Positions 24,899 to 32,993 of a stretch of DNA of 40,857 nt are shown piece after piece. The stretch covers positions 1-40,857 of the forward strand of contig NZ_BMIC01000009.1 in the NCBI RefSeq assembly GCF_014641635.1, in the 5' to 3' direction. The notes beneath the pieces were generated by a model, which did not search any database, was not told the origin of the DNA, and was given only the letters and a program-made list of their open reading frames with translations. Positions within the stretch are counted from its first letter, which is position 1, and every line of letters begins with the position of its first letter. A program made the position numbers and the translations under genes. The stretch comes from Aquaticitalea lipolytica. Its GTDB lineage: Bacteria; Bacteroidota; Bacteroidia; Flavobacteriales; Flavobacteriaceae.

Positions 24899-26574
24899 AA
24901 TTTCCGAGGTAAATTATTTTTAAAAAAATTGTAAAAATTTTGTGCTCCTGAACGATTGTTACAAAGTACTATCATCAAGTAATCAGAGTTAGGAAAATAT
25001 CTTAACTCTGCAGAATTCCCTATACTTGTACCATTATGTCCAATATTCAAATTTGAATCATATGAGATACTAAAGCCAAATGAACGACCGTTTCTTACTT
25101 TCACATTTCCAATATTATTTATATTTTTTATTAGTGAGTCTCCAATATCTGGATTAGAGGATGCACCATTTTGTTGAAAAATTGAAAACATTAAACTTTT
25201 ATACGGTAAATCAAGTAATTTATTGGTTTTATAAAGTGTACTGAAAAAATTGGATAGATCTTCTGTTGTGCTTTTCAACCCTCCAGCACCTGATATTTTA
25301 CCTAAAGAAAAAGGATATTTACTATCATAATTCGCAAGCCCCTTTTGTTTTAAATCATATCTGTAAGGAGTAGAAAGATTATTATTCTCATAAGAAGTGT
25401 TTTTCATATTTGCTATTTTAAAAACATACTCATTTAAATAGTTTTCAAATTTAATACCTGTAACTTTTTCAATTATTATAGCAATTAAATCAAATGAATC
25501 GTTTGAATAGTCAAATTTTCCTGAAGGCTGAAAATTTTTATAATTCTCCCATTTTGGCAAATAATCTAGATGGAGTTGGTAAACCTCTTCCATACTTTTA
25601 GTTTTCTCTAACGCTTCCCTAAAACCATCAATATTATCAAGTTCATACGATGACGTATGGTTAATCATAGATTTTAATGTTAGTTTATTTGCTATGTGAG
25701 ATGGTAATTCTTTAAGATACTCTGATATTGGAGTCTCAAGGTCCAAAACCCCATTTTGAACAAGTTGAAGACAAGCTACAATAGTTATTGGTTTTGTTAT
25801 TGATGAAATTCGCATTCTTGTATCTACTTGATTTTTAACTTTACTATCAATGTTAGAGTAACCATAAGCTTTGTTTAGAATTGGTTTTTCGTCTTTTTTA
25901 ATTAATATGCTACCTTGGAATAAACCTGCTTTTTCATTTTCTTCAAGGTAGTTTTCAATATTTGAAATGAATTGAGTTTCATTAACAGGAAAGTTTACCA
26001 CTTTATCTGGTTGCTCACCTTCAAGCAATCCCACAGCTTTAATTTTATTTGTCTCTTCATTCAAAATAAATTCTGGAGCAAACCAGATTTCAGTAATATC
26101 GCCTTTAACCCAAACTTCAAGATCATAAGGCTTATTGATGGAAATAGAGTGCACAGTTATTGGGCCATATCTATAGTATAAATCCATCCATAACTCTACT
26201 TTTTCATTAATGCTTTCGGTTTTATCTAAAGCATAATGTTTTTTTACAAATCTTTCTAATTCATTTTCCTCTCTTGAATTAAAGGCTTTTACAAAATCTT
26301 GAAATACATTTGAAGCAGGAGATTCAGGCCAAACGAAAGGTTCAATATTGTTTTGAGCGATTACAAAATGAAATGAAAAAAGTAAAAAAACTATAGATAT
26401 AATATAACTTTTTATGGTGTATGAAGGCTCTTCATAACCAATTTTGAATGCCAAAAGTCTATTTTGACTGAAATCAAATTTTATATCTAACCCAAGTACT
26501 TCAGAATAGAAGGATTTAGATTCTTTTAAATTATTAGCCATAAAAAAAATATGATATAATTTTTTAATTATCAT
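24895..26574 (-). CDS. Chimeric ORF: truncated VOC/glyoxalase domain joined to a secreted serine hydrolase
   Basis: 559 aa. Residues 1-51 are the first half of a VOC/glyoxalase module (HIFFMANNLKESKSFYSEVL; LAFKIGYEEPS). At residue 53 an in-frame signal peptide begins, IKSYIISIVFLLFSF, ending VIAQ at about 74; the codon where its own ATG would be expected is ATA. An NTF2-like stretch (about 80-195) follows, then a beta-lactamase-like domain with S258-x-x-K261 (SSITKP), YSN in FDYSNDSF and HNG in IGHNGTS. The remaining VOC half is missing. Start at 26574, overlapping the upstream gene by 11 nt; ATG at 26541 is an alternative. The stop overlaps the next ATG. Confidence 0.87.
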   Translation of the reverse strand: MIIKKLYHIFFMANNLKESKSFYSEVLGLDIKFDFSQNRLLAFKIGYEEPSYTIKSYIISIVFLLFSFHFVIAQNNIEPFVWPESPASNVFQDFVKAFNSREENELERFVKKHYALDKTESINEKVELWMDLYYRYGPITVHSISINKPYDLEVWVKGDITEIWFAPEFILNEETNKIKAVGLLEGEQPDKVVNFPVNETQFISNIENYLEENEKAGLFQGSILIKKDEKPILNKAYGYSNIDSKVKNQVDTRMRISSITKPITIVACLQLVQNGVLDLETPISEYLKELPSHIANKLTLKSMINHTSSYELDNIDGFREALEKTKSMEEVYQLHLDYLPKWENYKNFQPSGKFDYSNDSFDLIAIIIEKVTGIKFENYLNEYVFKIANMKNTSYENNNLSTPYRYDLKQKGLANYDSKYPFSLGKISGAGGLKSTTEDLSNFFSTLYKTNKLLDLPYKSLMFSIFQQNGASSNPDIGDSLIKNINNIGNVKVRNGRSFGFSISYDSNLNIGHNGTSIGNSAELRYFPNSDYLMIVLCNNRSGAQNFYNFFKNNLPRKL

Positions 26575-27340
26575 TACTATTTAATTTAATTTTATATCGT
26601 TTTACTCCATTTGATTCTTCTAACATTTTTATGACTTCTCGGTCCTGCTTTCCAATCCAATATGTAGCATTACTACCTTCACTATAAACTATTTTAAGTA
26701 ACCAACACTCAACAATTCCATCATCAAAATAGTTTAGATTTTCTTCTCCTATTACATTATAATTATAAAATTTTGGTTCACTTTTACTTCCTGGATGATA
26801 GAAGCTAATTTTAAAATTAGTCCCTTTTTCAAATGGTAACAATTGAAATGTTTCTAAATCTAATTCCCAATTTAAAGTTGGCTCAATCAATACTTTATAA
26901 AAATCCTTTTTAGCATTATTCGCAATTGAATCTGCAGCAATAATTTTATCTTGTTCAAAATTAAAAGCTTCTACTACGTCTCTTCCGTTTTTTGAATATT
27001 GGTAAATAGGTTGAAAATTTTTATATTTATTAATAGAATATATATAACGGTGTCTTAAAGTATCCTGATTTTTCCAATGCTGCTCAATAATAATAACTTC
27101 TTCATTATTGTGTTTTTTAAAAAAGATTGTTCTTTCCCATATAGATATATCTACAATTGATTTATCAGGTTTTTCTATATAAACCAAATATTGATTTTTG
27201 CCTTCTTTTAAATATTTGATTTGTAATTCAGTTTCATCAATTTTAATAATCTCTTGTCCATTTAAATTTAATACAATCATTAAACAAGTAAAAAATAGTA
27301 CTTTTGTTCTGTTCAATTTTAATATAAAATACCTTATCAT
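26564..27340 (-). CDS. Exported DUF3108-like protein
   Basis: 258 aa. The signal peptide follows a basic segment (LNRTKVLFFTCLMIVLNLNG, ending near residue 29). The body is beta-rich; the C-terminal part (FQLLPFEKGTNF; NATYWIGKQDREVIKMLEES; RYKIKLNSN) matches the strand order of the 16087-16806 protein. The function is not known. It is the first gene of the large minus-strand operon; its last 11 nt overlap the chimeric VOC/serine-hydrolase frame. Confidence 0.65.
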   Translation of the reverse strand: MIRYFILKLNRTKVLFFTCLMIVLNLNGQEIIKIDETELQIKYLKEGKNQYLVYIEKPDKSIVDISIWERTIFFKKHNNEEVIIIEQHWKNQDTLRHRYIYSINKYKNFQPIYQYSKNGRDVVEAFNFEQDKIIAADSIANNAKKDFYKVLIEPTLNWELDLETFQLLPFEKGTNFKISFYHPGSKSEPKFYNYNVIGEENLNYFDDGIVECWLLKIVYSEGSNATYWIGKQDREVIKMLEESNGVKRYKIKLNSNDN

Positions 27341-27597
27341 TAGATTGATTTTAAAATCTGCGCAACATCACATTAGAAAGTCACCTGTCTTTTTTCTTCT
27401 GTTTATTTTTTTAATTAAAATTTCACTAGTTTGATATTTTTAAAATAGAATTTTAATATTTTTTTCTCAAATCCTAACACATTTGCGACCTTCTAGTGAC
27501 CATTTTACTTTGCATTAATTACCTCCAATCAATTCAATTTTCTTAAATATATGCTTAAATAACGACCTGAATAGCTATCAAGCTTATAGTTGAATAG
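27341..27597. other. Intergenic region before the hydrolase operon
   Basis: 257 bp, AT-rich, which must hold the promoter of the 27340 operon and the 3' end of the 27598 gene's transcript. I see no exact TAnnTTTG box, strong hairpin or gene in it. Confidence 0.5.
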
Positions 27598-27915
27598 TTA
27601 TAATTTTTTAGTGTTACACTTCTTAATGAAAACACTTACCCTATCAGTTAAATCAATTCCCAACTTTACAAATATCCATTCTACTAAAAACACAAATATG
27701 GTAATAGTGATAAATGGTTTTAGAAAATAAATTGTACTGATGCTAATTTTTTTAATTTCATCACTTAATTCTATAAACTTTATATTATCTGAAAGGTAAA
27801 TGGCAAAAACAATTGATATAATGTATAAAACCCCAGCTGTAATTATAAAAAACAATATCCAGCTTGCGAGGAATTTAATGTGACTATTCTTTTTTTTTCT
27901 GCCCTGATTTGTCAT
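27598..27915 (-). CDS. Small two-helix membrane protein
   Basis: 105 aa, with a basic N-terminus (QGRKKKNSH), a first hydrophobic segment (about 13-36) and a second (about 64-88), and a basic tail ending NTKKL. No family recognised. It stands alone, 170 bp downstream of the T9SS propeller gene. The length and membrane pattern favour a real gene, but no motif gives a role. Confidence 0.6.
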   Translation of the reverse strand: MTNQGRKKKNSHIKFLASWILFFIITAGVLYIISIVFAIYLSDNIKFIELSDEIKKISISTIYFLKPFITITIFVFLVEWIFVKLGIDLTDRVSVFIKKCNTKKL

Positions 27916-28085
27916 AATGGTTTATTTAAGTTTTTATTTAAAACTGTATCTCTATATGGATTAGAAATTAACTGTAATTAATAAATATGAGATATCCAGT
28001 TATTTGTTATTATTTTTTTCATAGTACTGGTTTTAATTTAATTGTTCATTTTTTAGATATATGAGTTTATTTTTTAGATATAAGT

Positions 28086-29693
28086 TTATTTTTTGATAAA
28101 CTTTAAAAAATTAGCATTACCATACTTCAAGAAATAAAGCCCTTTGTTTAAAAAACTTATATCTAAATAATTATTAATTATCATAATTTCTCTAATTAAC
28201 TTTCCTGATATATCAATTATAAAAACCTCTTCATTGTTCATGTTCATATTAAAATATAAAAAGTTTGAAGATGGGTTAGGATATATTTTTAATTGAGGTT
28301 CTAAATCAACCTCAACAATATTCAAGGTTTCATTTTTAAACATTTGAATAAATATTTCTCGTTCATTATCAACTAATGGGCTAATATCATCATCACCTTC
28401 CCAAGCAATTAAGTAATCTCCTAACCCATTTGTGGCTACTACACAATCATCAGCTCCATAATTAGTATCTCCATCTGGCCCCATGTCACTCAAATTAAAA
28501 GCATTACCATCAAGTATTCCTAAATTATCTACTAATTGCCCATATATTTCAAATTCATCATCAACAGTATGGTCATTTCTAAATACTATTAAATATTCAT
28601 TATTTGTTATATTCCATACAAGTTTAGGACGCCAAGCATCATAATTAGCATTAATGTTAGTAGTTGTTGTAATCCTAAAATCATTTGTTCCTATTTCCGA
28701 ACCTTCAGGATCAATTAATTGACCATAGGTTTCATACTGATTAGCCACAGTATCACTTCCTTGCCAAATTATTAGATAATTATTGTCAACGGAATTGTAA
28801 TCTAATTTGGGAGACAATGCAGCTGTGATAGTTTCCCCTTCAACTCCCATATCACTTATTCTAAAGTTTGAGCCCAAACCTGTTCCAGAATTACTTAATC
28901 TTTGTCCATAAATTTCCTTTTCTTCATCAATTGATGTTTCACCTTGCCAAACCACTAAATATTCGTTAGAAGTAGAATTCCAAGCAATATCAGGCTCTCT
29001 TGCATCAAAATTAGCGTCATCAATAGGTAGCTGCATACTTATCTGAAAATCATTAGTACCAATTTCTGCACCTGAAGCTGATAGACGCTGCCCATAAATT
29101 TCAATGTTATTATTAATGGTTTCGTCAGATTCCCAAACCACTAAAAATTCATTATCCGTTGAATTATATGCAATCGAAGGTCTATTTGCATCGAAATTGC
29201 CATCTCCTTCTGTGCCTGTATCACTAATTCTAAAATTAGACCCTGATAGTGTTCCATTACTATTTACCAGTTGACCATAAATTTCGATTTCACCATCAAC
29301 GTTTGTTTCGCCCTCCCAAACCACTAAAAATTGATTTGTAGTGGAGTTCCAAACAACGTCTGGTCTATCTGTTCTAAAACTTGTGTTACCATCAGTATTA
29401 GTAAAACTTATTCTAAAGTCATTTGGTCCTGACTCGCTACCATCGGAGTTAATAAATTGTCCATAAACTTCGAACTCATTGTCCACAACTGCATTTCTAT
29501 TATCGTCAGCATTCCACACCACTAAGTACTTATCGACAGTAGAACTGTAAGCAACAGCTGGATCTAATGCAAAAAAGCTTGTAATACCATCTGTCCCCAT
29601 GTTACTAATTCTAAAATCGTTTGTTCCAAATTCTTGGCTTTGTACTATGTATGAATTAGAAAAAATTAATAATAGAAGTAATTGTTTTCTCAT
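28086..29693 (-). CDS. Secreted seven-repeat beta-propeller protein with T9SS sorting domain
   Basis: 535 aa, with a signal peptide ending YIVQSQ (residue 20). Seven repeats of about 61-68 residues follow (about 23-450), each with a consensus like F-R-I-S-x-x-G, P-x-x-A-Y-N-S-T, Y-L-V-V-W and EIYGQ. Seven such units would close a seven-bladed beta-propeller. The last 75 residues are a type A T9SS C-terminal domain (LKIYPNPSSNFLYF; VFIIDISGKLIREI; GLYFLKYGNANFLKFIKK). The mature protein should be exported through the Por system and attached or released at the surface. No catalytic motif is seen, so binding is more likely. Preceded by motif copy B. Confidence 0.88.
   Translation of the reverse strand: MRKQLLLLLIFSNSYIVQSQEFGTNDFRISNMGTDGITSFFALDPAVAYSSTVDKYLVVWNADDNRNAVVDNEFEVYGQFINSDGSESGPNDFRISFTNTDGNTSFRTDRPDVVWNSTTNQFLVVWEGETNVDGEIEIYGQLVNSNGTLSGSNFRISDTGTEGDGNFDANRPSIAYNSTDNEFLVVWESDETINNNIEIYGQRLSASGAEIGTNDFQISMQLPIDDANFDAREPDIAWNSTSNEYLVVWQGETSIDEEKEIYGQRLSNSGTGLGSNFRISDMGVEGETITAALSPKLDYNSVDNNYLIIWQGSDTVANQYETYGQLIDPEGSEIGTNDFRITTTTNINANYDAWRPKLVWNITNNEYLIVFRNDHTVDDEFEIYGQLVDNLGILDGNAFNLSDMGPDGDTNYGADDCVVATNGLGDYLIAWEGDDDISPLVDNEREIFIQMFKNETLNIVEVDLEPQLKIYPNPSSNFLYFNMNMNNEEVFIIDISGKLIREIMIINNYLDISFLNKGLYFLKYGNANFLKFIKK
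28390..29627 (-). repeat. Seven in-frame tandem repeats (propeller blades)
   Basis: Repeat units of about 185-200 bp inside the T9SS gene. Conserved blocks recur in order: RIS, YNST/WNST, LVVW and IYGQ. The copies have diverged at the nucleotide level, so slippage or recombination is not recent. Confidence 0.75.
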
Positions 29694-29747
29694 AATTTTA
29701 ATACTTTTTTAAGTTTGACTTTTCCTTAATTGGAAATCTTCTTACGA

Positions 29748-29771
29748 TTACAATTTCTGTGTTAATTGTAA
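29748..29771. promoter_or_regulatory. 8-bp inverted repeat upstream of the T9SS gene
   Basis: TTACAATT (29748-29755) and AATTGTAA (29764-29771) are exact reverse complements with an 8-nt spacer, 55 bp before the ATG at 29693. It could be an operator or leader hairpin; AT-rich, so chance is possible. Confidence 0.3.
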
Positions 29772-29822
29772 ATTTCTCTAAAAAAGGAGTAGCTAAACCC
29801 AAATCATCTTAAAAGATTAACT

Positions 29823-29839
29823 CATTCGATAATATGATA
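29823..29839 (+). promoter_or_regulatory. Shared motif, copy B
   Basis: CATTCGATAATATGATA, identical over 17 bp to copy C at 37134-37150. It lies 129 nt before the T9SS propeller gene, but in the reverse orientation to it. Confidence 0.5.
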
Positions 29840-29977
29840 CTGATTTTATGAATCGCCAATGACTCAATAAAAAATTATATTGAAGGGAATATTTGTTTTT
29901 GTAATAATAATTTAGAGAAAACTTTTACATTAAACTTTGACTAAACAAATTGAAAAATTGTAAAGAATTAAATCGTT

Positions 29978-30997
29978 TTAGTTTTTTTGAATGAAATTAA
30001 AACTCCAGTTCTTCCAACTATCTATATCATCAACTTCAAAATCATTACTACTGATGTTCTTTAAAACTGTATGTGCATTTTTATAATTATGAGCATCTTT
30101 CTTATCAAGTATTTCCAGAAGAATTGGAATAATCCTATCCAATTGCGATTTTGAAAACCTACTACTTGGCAACGACCTTAATACTACCAGAGCCTTGTTT
30201 CTGTCAGTAAAGCTCGGAAAATCAAGCACATCAATAACCTTATCAATAGGAATGTCCAAACTATTGTTTTCCCTAACGGCATAGTATATTAGACGCATAC
30301 TGTTGTTCCTTACCAAGCTCGATGGATCGTCAATGGCTGGTTCAAGTATTTGAACAAGCTCCTGACTTTCAATATTAGTATGAACAAGTAGAAAAGCCGC
30401 ATTTGATCTATAGGTTTCATTGTCACCATAGACTAAGAGTTCTTTTAAGTAGTCTATATTTTTTGGCGCATACCTATTAAAAAATTCCAAAAAAGGATTT
30501 AACTGAATATGATTGAATCCCCATGTGCAATGCACCACAGGGCAACTCATATCTGCTATTTCGCCCTTATCGTAAAGTTCTTTGCTTAAAAGCGCATATT
30601 CTTCCCATTTTTTAAGCAAACCATCAGGGTCATTCAGTTTTTTTGTTATTATTTCTCTATAATTAAGCCTTCTGTTAGCGTCCTTTTTTTCGACAATGTC
30701 AATTATGAAATCTTTAGTTCCCCTGTAACTTACAAACAATTTAACATTCACATAACTGAACTGCTTTTTATTATTCAGTTCCTTTTCAAGTTGGTTTTTC
30801 TTTTCTTCATAATTATCGCGATTACTTTCATAGAGTTCAATAAGTTCATCTAATTTGGCTCCATAATCAAATTTCACTTGTTCAGATGTCAGTAAATCTG
30901 TTCCGAAAACAGTCATCCCATATGCAGCTGGTTGGGCTTCCATTTTACATGAAAAGGCTAAAAAAACTATACCATATATCAAAAAACTACTTCTCAT
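29978..30997 (-). CDS. HEAT-repeat-like lipoprotein
   Basis: 339 aa. The lipobox FLAFSC sets the acceptor Cys at about residue 17. The middle (about 50-110) is charged and helical with DKGE and KKDANRR stretches. From about 180 on, paired helices resemble HEAT repeats (YRSNAAFLLVHTNIE; SLVRNNSMRLIYYAV; NKALVVLRSLPSS). No catalytic motif. Its start overlaps the stop of the S9 peptidase gene by 11 nt, so it is the last gene of the 37059-to-29978 run. A partner-binding or inhibitor role is a guess. Confidence 0.65.
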   Translation of the reverse strand: MRSSFLIYGIVFLAFSCKMEAQPAAYGMTVFGTDLLTSEQVKFDYGAKLDELIELYESNRDNYEEKKNQLEKELNNKKQFSYVNVKLFVSYRGTKDFIIDIVEKKDANRRLNYREIITKKLNDPDGLLKKWEEYALLSKELYDKGEIADMSCPVVHCTWGFNHIQLNPFLEFFNRYAPKNIDYLKELLVYGDNETYRSNAAFLLVHTNIESQELVQILEPAIDDPSSLVRNNSMRLIYYAVRENNSLDIPIDKVIDVLDFPSFTDRNKALVVLRSLPSSRFSKSQLDRIIPILLEILDKKDAHNYKNAHTVLKNISSNDFEVDDIDSWKNWSFNFIQKN

Positions 30998-32891
30998 CTT
31001 TTAAGTATTTGTTTAAAAACGTTGCTATTGCTTTAAGGGTTTCGATTTTATTTTCTGGTTTCCTCACCCCATGACCTTCATCATCAAAAATAAGGTACTC
31101 AACAGGTGTCCCGTTCTTTTTGACTCGAGCTACAATACTATCTGATTCTGATTGTGGCACCCTAGAATCATTTGCTCCCTGAACAACTAATAATGGCTTT
31201 TTGATTTTCTCACTAAAAAACAATGGTGATTTATTGTAAAGCATTATCGAATCGGTTTTAGGGTTTCCCATTTCAGCATACAAGGCTTTCTTTCTAGTTT
31301 CCCAATAGGCAGGAATATTGTTTAAAACATTGAACCAATTGGAAATACCAAACATATCTACACCAACACTAAACTCGTCAGGGTAAAATGTTAATGCGGC
31401 TAAACTTAAATAGCCACCATATGAAGCTCCAATAATTCCTATTTTATCATCATTAACATAATCTAGGTTTTGCAAATAGTTCTTGCCTTCCAAACAATCT
31501 TTAAGGTCATCAACCCCATGTTTTTGGTTATCCAACGATTTGAATGTCTTTCCGTAACCACTGCTTCCCCTATTGTTGACCGCAAGTACCACATAGCCCT
31601 GATTGACTACATATTGAATGTACTCATCATAGGTTTTATGAAACTGTCCGCCAGGTCCACCATGAGTCCAGATTAGCCCAGGCAATTTATTGTATTTTGA
31701 AGCATTTTTGGGCTTATATAGTAAGGCAGGGATTTCAAGTTTATCAAAAGACTTTAAGGTTACGTCCTCCGGAAATACTAAATCATTTTCATTGATTTGT
31801 TTGTTTAAACTGGAAACGATTCTTTCTGCTTTTAGAGTTTCAAGGTTCAAAAGATAAATATCCTTTGGCGTATTATAGTTTGTAACTTGCATAGCCAAAA
31901 ACTTGCCATCATTACTGAAACAAGTTTTGGTAACCTGCAACGTGTCAAGAGTTGGGACATTCAAATACTTATTTTTTTGAACATCCTGTATTTTAATTTT
32001 TGGTGAACCATTTTGGTTGATGTTTATAATCCTGAATTTTTCGTCGCCTGAAACAATAACATCCATTATGTCCCAGTCTTCTTTAAGAACCACTTCTTTC
32101 TGTTTAGATTCTATGTTGTACTTTTCCAAATATGTAAATTCATTGTCATGACTTGTGAGATAGAAAAAATCCTTGTCATCATTGGAAAAATAGGCCGTAT
32201 AATAAACGTCCTCATTATCTTTTTCCGAAATTAAAGTTAATGAGTCATTTTTGGTATCATGCAAATACAGATTGTTTGATTCTTCAGTCAAGCCTTCAAA
32301 CAATACAACATATTGGTTATTGTTTGAAATTTCAGAAATGCTGAAATCAGTCTCATTTTTAAACACAAGCTTATTCTCTTTTGTATTAAAATCAAAAAAA
32401 TGCAAATCAAAAACCTTGGGTTTTCTTGTATTTGCCCTATAATAAAGCCCCGTCTTCTCCCTATTGGTTCCTTTGGATGTGGCACGGACTTTATCTCCTG
32501 GGGTTAGGTCTGTGACAAAGTCGCCTTCTTTTAAATAAATATGTGGATACTGCCCTCCATCCTTAACCGAAGTAAAAACTAAATTATCATTGTTTGAATA
32601 CATAACCAATCCCCATATTGGATTCTCGCTATCGTTATGCACAAGGGTGTGTTCATTGGTGTTAAAATCATAGTGAAATGGAGCTGGTTGACCTAATTTA
32701 TCACTTGTATACAATAATTTATTGTTATTTGTAGAGAAATATAAACCTGAAACCCTAACGTTTTCTGTAAATTCCTCTGGAGTATATCTTTTTACTTCTT
32801 TAGATTCTAAAAGCTCTTTAGATTTACAAGAAATAAAAAGTAAAAATAGTGCTATAGTAATTATTTTATTGTTTGCCTTTAATAGTGCCAT
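30987..32891 (-). CDS. S9-family (prolyl oligopeptidase-type) peptidase lipoprotein
   Basis: 634 aa from the chosen ATG at 32891. A longer frame to 32948 exists but would begin in hydrophobic sequence near the palindrome. The N-terminus gives lipobox LLFISC. Residues about 40-370 form a WD40-like propeller (SGDEKFRIININ; FSNDGKFLAMQV). The C-terminal alpha/beta hydrolase domain holds GLIWTHGGPGGQ (oxyanion), GIIGASYGGYLS (Ser), GANDSRVPQ (Asp) and DDEGHGVRKP (His). It would degrade oligopeptides in the periplasm. It follows the AraC regulator gene by about 100 bp that contain a perfect palindrome. Confidence 0.92.
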   Translation of the reverse strand: MALLKANNKIITIALFLLFISCKSKELLESKEVKRYTPEEFTENVRVSGLYFSTNNNKLLYTSDKLGQPAPFHYDFNTNEHTLVHNDSENPIWGLVMYSNNDNLVFTSVKDGGQYPHIYLKEGDFVTDLTPGDKVRATSKGTNREKTGLYYRANTRKPKVFDLHFFDFNTKENKLVFKNETDFSISEISNNNQYVVLFEGLTEESNNLYLHDTKNDSLTLISEKDNEDVYYTAYFSNDDKDFFYLTSHDNEFTYLEKYNIESKQKEVVLKEDWDIMDVIVSGDEKFRIININQNGSPKIKIQDVQKNKYLNVPTLDTLQVTKTCFSNDGKFLAMQVTNYNTPKDIYLLNLETLKAERIVSSLNKQINENDLVFPEDVTLKSFDKLEIPALLYKPKNASKYNKLPGLIWTHGGPGGQFHKTYDEYIQYVVNQGYVVLAVNNRGSSGYGKTFKSLDNQKHGVDDLKDCLEGKNYLQNLDYVNDDKIGIIGASYGGYLSLAALTFYPDEFSVGVDMFGISNWFNVLNNIPAYWETRKKALYAEMGNPKTDSIMLYNKSPLFFSEKIKKPLLVVQGANDSRVPQSESDSIVARVKKNGTPVEYLIFDDEGHGVRKPENKIETLKAIATFLNKYLKDEK

Positions 32892-32957
32892 ATTTTTAAT
32901 GTTTTTATATAAAGTACTAAAGTAGCAGCTTAATAAAAAAACTAGCACTTATGTAGT

Positions 32958-32977
32958 TCTTATTCGGGCGAATAAGA
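32958..32977. promoter_or_regulatory. 20-bp palindrome upstream of the S9 peptidase gene
   Basis: TCTTATTCG (32958-32966), GG, CGAATAAGA (32969-32977): 9-bp arms with a 2-bp centre, 66 nt before the ATG at 32891 and 17 nt after the AraC gene stop. No U-tract follows it, so an operator is more likely than a terminator. Confidence 0.5.
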
Positions 32978-32993
32978 GATGTAACGTGAAAAA

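Noticed and set aside
28390-29627. CRISPR-like or satellite DNA repeat
   Set aside because: The repetition is at protein level in one reading frame, with unit length about 190 bp and diverged bases; it encodes propeller blades.
31240-31256. Partial match to the shared motif (ATTATCGAAT)
   Set aside because: Only about 10 bases match and it lies inside the S9 peptidase coding sequence.
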